Below are positions 56,367 to 64,000 of a stretch of 64,000 nucleotides of DNA, one piece after another. This stretch comes from RSA9 sp036381195 (lineage in GTDB: Bacteria; Gemmatimonadota; Gemmatimonadetes; Longimicrobiales; RSA9). The position numbers and the translations under genes are program-made. The notes beneath the pieces were generated by a model. That model was not told the DNA's origin, searched no databases, and saw nothing but the letters and a program-made list of their open reading frames with translations. Each line of letters opens with the position of its first letter. Position 1 is the first letter of the stretch. The DNA is taken from contig DASVDH010000022.1 of NCBI GenBank assembly GCA_036381195.1, positions 62,001 to 126,000 on the forward strand, given 5' to 3'.

Positions 56367-58607
56367 ATGGCCACGATCCCGCGACAACGACCACGACCGC
56401 CCGGGTTCAAGGTGCCCCCAAGGGCGGCGCGCCCTCTGCTCCGCCTCGTAAGGAGCCCGAAACGCGTTCGGGTTCCCACCGTTCTGCAGATGGAGGCCGT
56501 CGAGTGCGGAGCGGCATGCCTCGGCATGATCTTGTCCTACTACGGCCGCCACGTCCCCTTGGAGGAACTCCGCGCCGCGTGCGGAGTTTCGCGCGATGGG
56601 AGCAAGGCGACGAACATCGTCCGCGCAGCCCGCGCCTATGGCCTCGTGGCACGTGCCTTCCGTCGAGAGCCACATCAGCTCCCCGGCATGGGGCTCCCTG
56701 CCGTTCTGCATTGGAACCTTAACCATTTCGTCGTGCTCGAGGGCTTCAGCCAGGATCGGGTCTACCTGAACGACCCCAGTCGAGGTGCGGTCAGCGTCTC
56801 GCTGCGGGAGCTGGATGACGCCTTCACGGGCGTCGTCCTGACCTTCTCGCCAGGGCCCGACTTCCGCGCCGGCGGGACGCGCCCGGGTCTGCTCGCATCC
56901 CTGGTGCCCCGCCTGGCGGGTACGCATGCGGCTCTGCTCTACGTGCTGACCGCGGGTTTCGCCCTGCTGATTCCGGGCATGGCCATCCCTTCCTTCTCGC
57001 GCGTCTTCATCGATAGCATCCTCGTGCGCGGCCTCCACGACTGGCTGTCGCCTCTGCTCCTCCTCATGTGCGCGACGCTATTGGTCCAGGCGGGGCTCGT
57101 CTGGCTCCAGCAGCACTATCTGTTGCGACTCGAGACCCGTCTCTCGCTGCGCAGCACGGCTCAGTTCTTCTGGCACGTCCTCCGTCTGCCCTACAACTTC
57201 TTCGTCCATCGGTATGCCGGCGAGATCGCCCAGCGGGCGAACATCAGCGACCGCGTCGCACGCCTCCTCTCCTCCGAGCTGGCGACCGCTGGACTCGACC
57301 TCGTGATCGTGCTGTTCTACGTAATCCTCATGATCCAGTATGACGTCCTCTTGACACTCGTCGGCGTCGTCACGGCGCTGATCAACCTCGCCGCTCTGCG
57401 TTACACGGCGCGAAAGCGCGCCGATATCTCGCAGCACATCCAGCATGAGCGTGGCAGGCTGATGGGGCTCGCAATGGCCGGCCTCCAGTCCATCGAGATG
57501 CTGAAGGCGAGCGGCTCCGAGTCGGACTTCTTTGCGCGTTGGTCCGGACAGCTCGCCAAGCTCGTCAACGCCAATCAACGGATGGCCCTGATCGTGCTCG
57601 CATTGGGCCCGTTGCCTGCCTTCTTCCTTGCGGTCAACACCGCGCTCGTCCTCGGGATCGGCGGACTCCGTGTTATGAATGGCGAGTTGAGCATGGGTAT
57701 GCTCCTGGCCTTCCAGGCCCTCGCACTCGCCTTTCTGACGCCCATCGGCCGGGTTCTCTCGATCGGTGGGCAGCTCCACGAGGTCGAGGGCGGCCTCCGC
57801 CGCCTCGATGACGTACTGCAGGCCGGGCTGGACCCGAATGCACCCCGTTTCAATGACCTGGACGAGCGGCCAGGGAGCCTCGCGAAGCTGTCCGGACACG
57901 TGGAACTCAGGAACGTCACGTTCGGCTTCAGCCGCCTCGAGCCACCGCTGATCCAGGGGTTCAGCCTCGCGCTGCGGCCGGGCAGCCGGGTCGCCCTCGT
58001 GGGGAAGTCCGGCTCTGGCAAGAGCACGGTAGCACGGTTGCTTGCAGGGCTTTACGAGCCATGGGAGGGCGAGATCCTGTTCGATGGTCAGCCGCGCGCG
58101 GAGATCCCTCGCGCGGTGATGACGGCGTCTCTCGCGATGGTCGACCAAGAGATATTCCTGTTCGAGGGAACCCTGCGAGACAATCTCACCATGTGGGATC
58201 CGGTTCCTACGGAAGGCGATCTGCTGGACGCCACACGAGACGCGTGCATCTACGAAGACATCGCCATACGGCCGGGCGGACTCTCGTGCCTCGTGGAGGA
58301 GGGTGGCCGCAATTTCAGCGGCGGCCAGCGCCAGCGACTGGAGATCGCACGTGCGCTGGTGAACCGGCCGTCGATCCTCGTCCTCGATGAAGCCACCAGC
58401 GCCCTCGATCCGACGACCGAGAAACGGATCGACGACCACCTGCGACAGCGGGGTTGTACTTGCCTCATCGTGGCCCATCGGCTCAGTACGATCCGCGATT
58501 GCGACGAGATCATCGTGATGGAAAACGGGCGGATCGTACAACGCGGCACGCACGCGGAGATGAGCAGGATGCCGGGCCCCTATCGCGACCTCATCGGAGG
58601 TGAATGA
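56367..58607 (+). CDS. NHLM ABC transporter with C39 peptidase domain
   Basis: 746 residues in three parts. C39 peptidase (35-165): VLQMEAVECGAACLGMILSY with catalytic Cys47, NLNHFVVLEGFSQDRVYLND with His120 and Asp136. Six-helix permease (about 185-440): LIPGMAIPSFSRVFIDSILV, ATLLVQAGLVWLQQHYLLRL, FYVILMIQYDVLLTLVGVVT. ATPase (490-740): ALVGKSGSGKSTVARLLAGL (Walker A), FSGGQRQRLEIARALV (signature), ILVLDEATSALDPTTEKRID (Walker B). It cuts leaders after GG and exports the core. Both GG peptides encoded upstream are likely substrates; the class III precursor has no GG and needs another protease. Confidence 0.9.
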   Translation: MATIPRQRPRPPGFKVPPRAARPLLRLVRSPKRVRVPTVLQMEAVECGAACLGMILSYYGRHVPLEELRAACGVSRDGSKATNIVRAARAYGLVARAFRREPHQLPGMGLPAVLHWNLNHFVVLEGFSQDRVYLNDPSRGAVSVSLRELDDAFTGVVLTFSPGPDFRAGGTRPGLLASLVPRLAGTHAALLYVLTAGFALLIPGMAIPSFSRVFIDSILVRGLHDWLSPLLLLMCATLLVQAGLVWLQQHYLLRLETRLSLRSTAQFFWHVLRLPYNFFVHRYAGEIAQRANISDRVARLLSSELATAGLDLVIVLFYVILMIQYDVLLTLVGVVTALINLAALRYTARKRADISQHIQHERGRLMGLAMAGLQSIEMLKASGSESDFFARWSGQLAKLVNANQRMALIVLALGPLPAFFLAVNTALVLGIGGLRVMNGELSMGMLLAFQALALAFLTPIGRVLSIGGQLHEVEGGLRRLDDVLQAGLDPNAPRFNDLDERPGSLAKLSGHVELRNVTFGFSRLEPPLIQGFSLALRPGSRVALVGKSGSGKSTVARLLAGLYEPWEGEILFDGQPRAEIPRAVMTASLAMVDQEIFLFEGTLRDNLTMWDPVPTEGDLLDATRDACIYEDIAIRPGGLSCLVEEGGRNFSGGQRQRLEIARALVNRPSILVLDEATSALDPTTEKRIDDHLRQRGCTCLIVAHRLSTIRDCDEIIVMENGRIVQRGTHAEMSRMPGPYRDLIGGE

Positions 58608-61525
58608 TGGGGTCCATACGGGTGCCAGCCGCGTTTCTCGAGCAGGACGCCTTGCGATTGCAGGTTGGCAGCAACGTTCCCTTCCTGCTGCACGGATATG
58701 ACGCCTGGCTGGTCGAGAGCGGATACGTCGATGTCTTTTGCGCCCGGCTCGATGGCGACCGGGTCGCCGGTGTGCGCACGCACCTGTTCCGCGTTCACGC
58801 CGCCCAGCTCATGCTACCCATCACCACCGCAGGAGGCGGGTTCGCGGCCGTCGGCCTCCTCGCAGTCGGCGCGGACGGGGCTGAGCTCCTGCGCTTCCCG
58901 GCCCGGCGGCTGTGGGAGGCCAGCGGAGCCCGCGCGGAGCTGGACGGGCTGATCGCGGGGTGGGTGTCCCTGCTCTACACGGCGCTGTGTCCTCTCGAAC
59001 TCCCCTCCCTCACAGCCGAAATCGAAGCGGGCACCAGCCGAGCCTATGACCAGGGGGTCGCGCTCGTGCCGGGTCAGGGCGTTCTGTGGATCTCTCACCA
59101 ACGCGGCAGCTCGCGCTTACTGGGGCATCCTGCCATGCGCATATCGGCGGGAGACTGCCTTCCCCTCGCGCGCCGCTCTTGGCTTGAGCCCGAATCGGAG
59201 GTCCAGCTCGACGCTGTCGGGGCGGCGAGCGACCTCGAGCCCCGCCAGGTCCAGGCCGCCATCGGCCTGCTACACGACTTCATGCTCCGGCTTTCGGCGC
59301 AACGGCTGGAACGGATCGAGAGCGAGCAGCAAGAGCGTATCGTGCGCATGGCTGCGGCAAGGGGCAGGGCGTACAGGGGCGGTTGGCTGAACCTGGCTCA
59401 CGTCATGCGGCCGTTCCGGGGAACGCCAAGGCAATCCCGACCGGAGGCGGAGGCCGAGGCGGACGCCCTGCTGGCCGCGTGTCGGCTCGTGGGAGACCAC
59501 CTGGGGATCCGGATCACGGGGCCTCGTCAGGTGGCGACCCTCGCCCAGTCGCGGCGCCCCGTGCTCGCCATCGCCGCGGCTTCGCGGATCCGGGTTCGCG
59601 CGGTCTCGCTACGTGAGGGCTGGTGGCGCCAGGACGGCGGACCGCTGCTGGGCTGGAGCGCGCAGCAGGGTCATCCACTGGCGCTCTTGCCGCGCGGGCC
59701 GGGTCGCTACGTGGCGCTGGACCCGACCACTGGAGAAGAACGGCACGTGGACGCCGCGGTCGCGGCGACGATTTCTCCCTCTGCCTACAGCTTCTACCGT
59801 GGGTTCGGGGATCAGCCTCTGACGCTGCGGCGAATCTTCGGATTCGGCGTACGCCGCTGCGCGCGCGATATCACGTCGTTCATCCTCCTCAGCGGCGCGG
59901 CCGCCCTGCTCAGCCTCTTCGGCCCCGTCGCGACCGCCCTGGTCTTCAACGCGGTCATCCCGAACGCGGACCGGGCGCAACTCGTCCAGATCGTGGTGCT
60001 CCTCCTCGCCGTCGCTGGGGCAACCGCGCTTTTCTCGGTCGCTAGCTCGGTCGCGCTACTCAGGATCGAAGCGAAGCTCAGCGGCGACCTCATGGCTGCG
60101 GTCTGGGACCGCCTCCTTGCACTGCCGGCGCGCTTCTTCCGCTCGTTCTCGGCCGGCAATCTCGCGAGTCGGGCAATGGCTATCGAGTCGATCCGGCAGA
60201 TCCTGTCCGTGGCCACGATGAGCGCGCTCGTGACGGGCACGATGGCCCTTTTCCAATTCGCTTTCCTCTTTCACGTCAGCTCCACCCTCGCGCTAATCAG
60301 CGCCGCGCTGATCGGCACCATGGCCGTCATCACGTGGGTCACCGGGTACGTCCAGCTAAGGTACCAACGTGCCATCACTGCGCTCCAGGCGCGCCTATCC
60401 GGAATCGTCCTCCAACTGCTGACAAACATTGGGAAGATCCGCGTGGCGGGCGCCGAGCCTCACGCGTTCGCCCTTTGGGCGCGGTCCTTCGCCGAGCAAC
60501 GCAGGTTGCAGTATCGGGTCCGTTTTGTGAGCAATGTTCTGAGAACCTTCCAGACATCGTTCCCGTTGTTTGCGAGCATCGTTCTGTTCGCCGCCGCAGC
60601 CCCGCTGGTGTCCGACGGGGGCGTGCTCCGCACCGGCGATGTCATCGCCTTCCTCGCGGCCTTCGGAACTGCTGCCACGGGCATGGTGACCGTGAGCGCC
60701 ACCTTCGTCAGTGTGCTGGGCGTGATTCCGTATCACGAGCAACTCAAGCCCATTCTGCATGGGACGCCCGAGATCACTGCGGGAAAGCTCGATCCCGGGG
60801 CGCTGCGCGGCAACATCGCTGTCGAGCACGTCACCTTCCAGTACGACGAGAATGCCCCCCCGATCCTGCGCGATTTGACGATCCGGGTGGCCGCATCGGA
60901 GTTCGTCGCTCTGGTTGGCCCGTCCGGCTCGGGGAAGTCGACTATTCTTCGCATACTGCTCGGCTTCGAGAGACCGACATCAGGCGCGGTTTATTACGAC
61001 GGCCAGGATCTGGCCAGTCTGGATGTCGGCGCTGTCCGGGGTCAGATCGGGGTGGTGCTTCAGGGGGCCCAGCCGCTGCCCGGAGACATCTTCAGCAACA
61101 TCGTCGGCTCAAGCGGGGCCACTCTGGAGGAGGCCTGGGAAGCCGCGCGGATGGCTGGCCTGGACGAGGATCTCAAGCGCATGCCCATGGGCATGTTCAC
61201 GGTGATCGGGGAAGGCAGCAGCACGCTCTCAGGCGGCCAACGGCAGCGGCTCATGATCGCTCGTGCGCTGGTCCGTAGGCCGAAGATCCTCCTGCTGGAC
61301 GAGGCGACCAGCGCTCTCGACAACGCGACGCAGGCGGCCGTGAGCGCGAGTCTGGAGCGACTGAAAGTGACCCGCATCGTCATTGCCCACAGGTTGAGCA
61401 CGATCGTGCGCGCGGACCGGATCTACGTGATCATGCACGGACAGGTCGTTCAGGCAGGAACCTACAACGAGCTGATGGATACCGATGGACCCTTCGCGGA
61501 TCTGGCCAAGCGGCAACTCCTCTGA
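58604..61525 (+). CDS. NHLM ABC transporter, permease/ATPase without peptidase
   Basis: 973 residues; ATGA overlaps the previous stop. The first 400 residues are a long cytoplasmic domain (AAFLEQDALRLQVGSNVPFL, LMLPITTAGGGFAAVGLLAV, RRPVLAIAAASRIRVRAVSL) with no peptidase Cys, typical of the second NHLM transporter. Then comes the permease (FGFGVRRCARDITSFILLSG, VVLLLAVAGATALFSVASSV, FRSFSAGNLASRAMAIESIR) and ATPase (ALVGPSGSGKSTILRILLGF, LSGGQRQRLMIARALV, ILLLDEATSALDNATQAAVS). It probably dimerises with the C39 transporter. Confidence 0.88.
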   Translation: MMGSIRVPAAFLEQDALRLQVGSNVPFLLHGYDAWLVESGYVDVFCARLDGDRVAGVRTHLFRVHAAQLMLPITTAGGGFAAVGLLAVGADGAELLRFPARRLWEASGARAELDGLIAGWVSLLYTALCPLELPSLTAEIEAGTSRAYDQGVALVPGQGVLWISHQRGSSRLLGHPAMRISAGDCLPLARRSWLEPESEVQLDAVGAASDLEPRQVQAAIGLLHDFMLRLSAQRLERIESEQQERIVRMAAARGRAYRGGWLNLAHVMRPFRGTPRQSRPEAEAEADALLAACRLVGDHLGIRITGPRQVATLAQSRRPVLAIAAASRIRVRAVSLREGWWRQDGGPLLGWSAQQGHPLALLPRGPGRYVALDPTTGEERHVDAAVAATISPSAYSFYRGFGDQPLTLRRIFGFGVRRCARDITSFILLSGAAALLSLFGPVATALVFNAVIPNADRAQLVQIVVLLLAVAGATALFSVASSVALLRIEAKLSGDLMAAVWDRLLALPARFFRSFSAGNLASRAMAIESIRQILSVATMSALVTGTMALFQFAFLFHVSSTLALISAALIGTMAVITWVTGYVQLRYQRAITALQARLSGIVLQLLTNIGKIRVAGAEPHAFALWARSFAEQRRLQYRVRFVSNVLRTFQTSFPLFASIVLFAAAAPLVSDGGVLRTGDVIAFLAAFGTAATGMVTVSATFVSVLGVIPYHEQLKPILHGTPEITAGKLDPGALRGNIAVEHVTFQYDENAPPILRDLTIRVAASEFVALVGPSGSGKSTILRILLGFERPTSGAVYYDGQDLASLDVGAVRGQIGVVLQGAQPLPGDIFSNIVGSSGATLEEAWEAARMAGLDEDLKRMPMGMFTVIGEGSSTLSGGQRQRLMIARALVRRPKILLLDEATSALDNATQAAVSASLERLKVTRIVIAHRLSTIVRADRIYVIMHGQVVQAGTYNELMDTDGPFADLAKRQLL

Positions 61526-61574
61526 GTCAGGCCTCCGCGCGCCGCGAGGCGCGAGGGAGCGCTGCGTTGATGGC

Positions 61575-62783
61575 GTGGCACTCCGATGGATCGTAGCGGC
61601 ATGCTCGCTGGTCTGGATCGTCGCCTGCGCTTCTCCCCGCACGCCGAAGGAGGAGCGGGAGTATCGGGCCGCTCACGGCGATGGCGATATCGTCATCGCG
61701 GCGGTATGGCCCTGGAAGGCACGCAAGGACATTCTGTTTGGCCAGGGGCTCGAGCTCGCGCTTGAGGAAGCGGCGCTCGCCGGGGGCTTGGGAGGGCGGC
61801 GGATTCGTCTGCTCAAGGAGGACGATCATGAATCTGTGGACGAGGGCCTGCTGTTGGCTCAACGTCTCGCCAACGATCCCGAGGTCGTTGCGGTGATCGG
61901 TCACCTGCAATCGTACGTGGCCATACCGGCCGCAGCGATCTACGATCTCGCGGGCATCGTGCTGATCTGCCCGACATCGACGAGCCCGGCGCTGACGAAC
62001 GAGGGATACGAGCGAGTTTTTCGCACCACCTTCACCGACGACGTTACCGGACGAGAGATGGCCGACTTCGCTTTCCGGCAGGGATACCGCAGAGTGGCGG
62101 TCTACTACATTCGCAACGCGTACGGCCGCTCGCTGGCGAACGCGTTCGAGGAGCGGGCGGCCGAATTGGGCATCGCGATCGTCCAGCGCGCCTCCTACGA
62201 CCCTGACCGCCAGCGGCAGCACGGCCCCGGCTTCGAGCCCACGTTCCGCGAATGGAGTCGGCTCGACCTGGATGCCCTATTCGTCGCGGGCCAGGCGCCA
62301 GAGGCGGGTTTCCTCATCGCCGAGGCGCGCCGCAACGGCATCACGGTGCCGGTCCTCGGGAGCGATGCGATGGCCACACAATCCCTGATCGCGGCTGGCG
62401 GAGCCGCCGTGGAAGGCACGGTGCTCCCGGCCGCCTTCCACCCGGATGACGAGCGACAGGCGGTTCGGCGTTTCGTGCGCGCGTTCACCGAACGTTTCGG
62501 GAAGCCGCCTGATGTGGGCGCCGCCCTCGCGTACGACGCGCTCAGCGTGCTGGTGCATGCGATAAGGAAGGCCGGAACTCCGGCGCCGGGCGAAGTCGCG
62601 CGGGCCCTCCGCACGATGCGCGATTGGGAAGGGGTCACGGGGCGTTTCGGCTTTGACGACAGGGGCGAGCTCATCGAACCGAGGCTGGTCAAGGTGGTGG
62701 TGCGGAATGGCCGATTCGAATACCTCGACGAGGGGGCTTTGGCGGGGCGGGAGCGTTCCGGCGCTCCTGCCAGGGGATCGTAG
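61575..62783 (+). CDS. ABC-type substrate-binding lipoprotein (branched-chain amino acid receptor fold)
   Basis: 402 residues from the GTG at 61575, chosen since it gives a compact lipoprotein signal (RWIVAACSLVWIVACASP, lipobox VAC); an ATG at 61485 would overlap the transporter gene and add a charged tail. The receptor-family ligand-binding pattern is clear: IVIAAVWPWKARKDILFGQG, ALEEAALAGGLGGRRIRLLK, AVIGHLQSYVAIPAAAIYDL, GIVLICPTSTSPALTNEGYE, FRTTFTDDVTGREMADFAFR, VAVYYIRNAYGRSLANAFEE, DALFVAGQAPEAGFLIAEAR, AYDALSVLVHAIRKAGTP. No permease or ATPase for uptake is present, so it may instead sense or bind a peptide, product or amino acid. Confidence 0.82.
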   Translation: MALRWIVAACSLVWIVACASPRTPKEEREYRAAHGDGDIVIAAVWPWKARKDILFGQGLELALEEAALAGGLGGRRIRLLKEDDHESVDEGLLLAQRLANDPEVVAVIGHLQSYVAIPAAAIYDLAGIVLICPTSTSPALTNEGYERVFRTTFTDDVTGREMADFAFRQGYRRVAVYYIRNAYGRSLANAFEERAAELGIAIVQRASYDPDRQRQHGPGFEPTFREWSRLDLDALFVAGQAPEAGFLIAEARRNGITVPVLGSDAMATQSLIAAGGAAVEGTVLPAAFHPDDERQAVRRFVRAFTERFGKPPDVGAALAYDALSVLVHAIRKAGTPAPGEVARALRTMRDWEGVTGRFGFDDRGELIEPRLVKVVVRNGRFEYLDEGALAGRERSGAPARGS

Positions 62784-63399
62784 CCTCCCCTTGCGCCGGC
62801 CGGTGCGACGGGTGAACGCGGGGGTCGGTGCGCTGCCCTTGGGAAGGGTTTGCGTTGAGTGATCCGCTGAATTGAACGTCAACGATCGCTATTGACTTCT
62901 GCGAAGGACGAATGCTATAATAGATAATCAATGATCCTGCAAAGAGGCAGTGATGGCCCTCTGGCCACAGGCCGCGTAGCGGCTGGGTCCCCCGGGAGCG
63001 CTCCGACGCCGGGGTGCTCTCGCGGCGGTTGATGCGCGCGCCCAAGCCTTCACCTCATCGCCGCATGAGAACAGCCGCGGGTGCCCCACCGGGAGCCGTG
63101 GGCGCGCGGCTGTCTGATGCCGACTTCTTCCCGCCGGAGCGAAGCCGGTCCGGCATCCGTTTGCGGCCGCCCGTGTTCTTGCGACGATCGTCGCGCTCTG
63201 GTGAGGGGACCGGCGGATGCACGGGCCACACGCGGCTCACGGACCGATCAAGCGGTGGGAGAAGTCCTCACGGCGCGGCCGAGAATTTCGGGTGTTAAGT
63301 CCGTGACGCGGAGCCGGCCACGCCGACAGGCGCGACTCCTGGTGCTGGAACGGTGGACTGGTCGCTCTCGGGGTAACCTTTCGTCCCCTACCCATCACC
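62784..63399. other. Long leader region before the sigma-54 activator gene
   Basis: 616 bases. It contains the strong promoter at 62892-62921 and then about 480 bases without a convincing gene before the activator start at 63400. A small frame at 63065-63298 (77 residues, basic) lacks a ribosome site and looks like chance. The untranslated leader is unusually long. Confidence 0.4.
62892..62921 (+). promoter_or_regulatory. Strong sigma-70 promoter before the activator gene
   Basis: TTGACT, an 18-base spacer and a perfect TATAAT in an AT-rich island. The predicted start near 62928 is about 470 bases ahead of the activator ATG. Confidence 0.7.
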
Positions 63400-64000
63400 A
63401 TGGCCCAGACACTCGACTGCGACATCCGAGATCTCGTCGGACCGGCTCGGACGATCTACGAGGAGTCCCTCAAGGTCTGGGGCAAGGACAGGGCGACGGT
63501 TCTTATTGGACGTGATCCTGCATGGGTTGCGACACTGGAGAAGGTGAGCCGCCTGGCTGTCGCGACCAGCCCCATCCTCATCGTCGGCGAGACTGGCACA
63601 GGCAAGGAGCTCATCGCCCGCGGTCTGTTCTTGCTTGCGTCCCGATACCGCCGGGCGTTCGTGAGCGTCAATTGCGCGCAGTACACGAACGAGCAGATCA
63701 TGGCCAGCGAGCTGTTCGGTCATCAGAAGGGAAGCTTCACCGGGGCCCATACGGATCATGCGGGGCTGTTCGAGGCAAGCCAGGGCGGGCTGATCTTCCT
63801 GGATGAGATCGCGGAGCTGTCACTGGCGGCGCAAGCCATGCTGCTACGTGCGATCAGTGAGCGGGAAATCTTTCCGGTCGGTGCAACACGCGCGAGGCCG
63901 GTCGATGTGCGGATCGTTGCGGCGACGAATCGTGATCTCCGGATGCTGGTTGAGCAGGGGACGTTTCGGGCGGACCTGTTCTACCGGCTCAACCAGTTGT
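63400..64000 (+). CDS. Sigma-54-dependent transcriptional activator, N-terminal part (cut by window end)
   Basis: 200 codons visible. A short N-terminal part (LDCDIRDLVGPARTIYEESL) without a receiver domain leads into the AAA+ ATPase: VLIGRDPAWVATLEKVSRLA, Walker A IVGETGTGKELIARGLFLLA, the sigma-54-contacting loop GSFTGAHTDHAGLFEASQGG (GSFTGA for GAFTGA), Walker B GGLIFLDEIAELSLAAQAML, and VRIVAATNRDLRMLVEQG. The DNA-binding C-terminus lies outside the window. It is the likely activator of the sigma-54-type sites in the locus. Confidence 0.88.
   Translation, partial: MAQTLDCDIRDLVGPARTIYEESLKVWGKDRATVLIGRDPAWVATLEKVSRLAVATSPILIVGETGTGKELIARGLFLLASRYRRAFVSVNCAQYTNEQIMASELFGHQKGSFTGAHTDHAGLFEASQGGLIFLDEIAELSLAAQAMLLRAISEREIFPVGATRARPVDVRIVAATNRDLRMLVEQGTFRADLFYRLNQL

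Noticed and set aside
63065..63298. 77-residue frame before the activator gene
   Set aside because: No ribosome site; low-complexity Arg/Gly/Ser content typical of shadow frames.

Overview
The window is very GC-rich and looks like a double-membrane, soil-type bacterium, most likely Gemmatimonadota or a relative. This is an inference: the support is a row of 'acidobacterial duplicated orphan permease' (ADOP) genes, a TonB/ExbB/ExbD set, paired M16 peptidases, archaeal-type phosphoglycerate mutase, paired bactofilins and a TolC-type exporter. No rRNA, tRNA, CRISPR array or transposase was seen.

Region 1 to 44.6 kb is mostly ordinary chromosome. In order: an exported TPR protein (cut), holA, a zinc-finger anti-sigma factor and an ECF sigma factor; a Nudix hydrolase, an inactive/active pair of M16 peptidases and a creatininase-family hydrolase; an apgM-TPR-DUF218 operon; an aminotransferase; an L,D-transpeptidase, a lone receiver and an Flp-type pilin; an amidohydrolase, a cupin and an SDR; a TonB operon behind a strong, apparently leaderless promoter; a large M14 peptidase; a MATE exporter; four ADOP permease genes of which the third is a pseudogene; an exported sugar-isomerase-like protein; two bactofilins around a SET-domain gene; a membrane protein overlapping a VWA-like lipoprotein; a MarR-GNAT fusion; and an alpha/beta hydrolase.

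Region 44.6 to 64 kb is different: visibly lower and more variable GC, and it is one large RiPP (lanthipeptide-type) locus. It holds a 43-residue class III precursor with two Ser-x2-Ser-x2-Cys motifs; a class III lyase/kinase (LanKC) that lacks its cyclase domain; that cyclase as a separate gene without zinc ligands; and, on the opposite strand, a short LanM whose class II dehydratase domain has lost its catalytic residues while its C-terminal cyclase keeps a three-cysteine zinc site. These are followed by a protein I do not recognise, an NHLP-leader precursor with a cysteine-free core, a second double-glycine peptide, and a complete export route (TolC, HlyD/NHLM adaptor, C39-peptidase ABC transporter, second NHLM ABC transporter). 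The locus ends with a substrate-binding lipoprotein and the start of a sigma-54 activator gene.

The working model, which is inference, is that LanKC phosphorylates and eliminates Ser/Thr, the zinc cyclase of the LanM-like protein and/or the free cyclase closes rings, and the NHLM/TolC route exports products. Two sites matching the sigma-54 pattern GGCACG-N4-TTGC lie ahead of the class III precursor and, on the other strand, ahead of the LanM gene. A weaker match lies ahead of the NHLP precursor. A complex inverted repeat sits where an enhancer would be expected. Together with the sigma-54 activator at the end of the locus this suggests sigma-54 control of the whole system.
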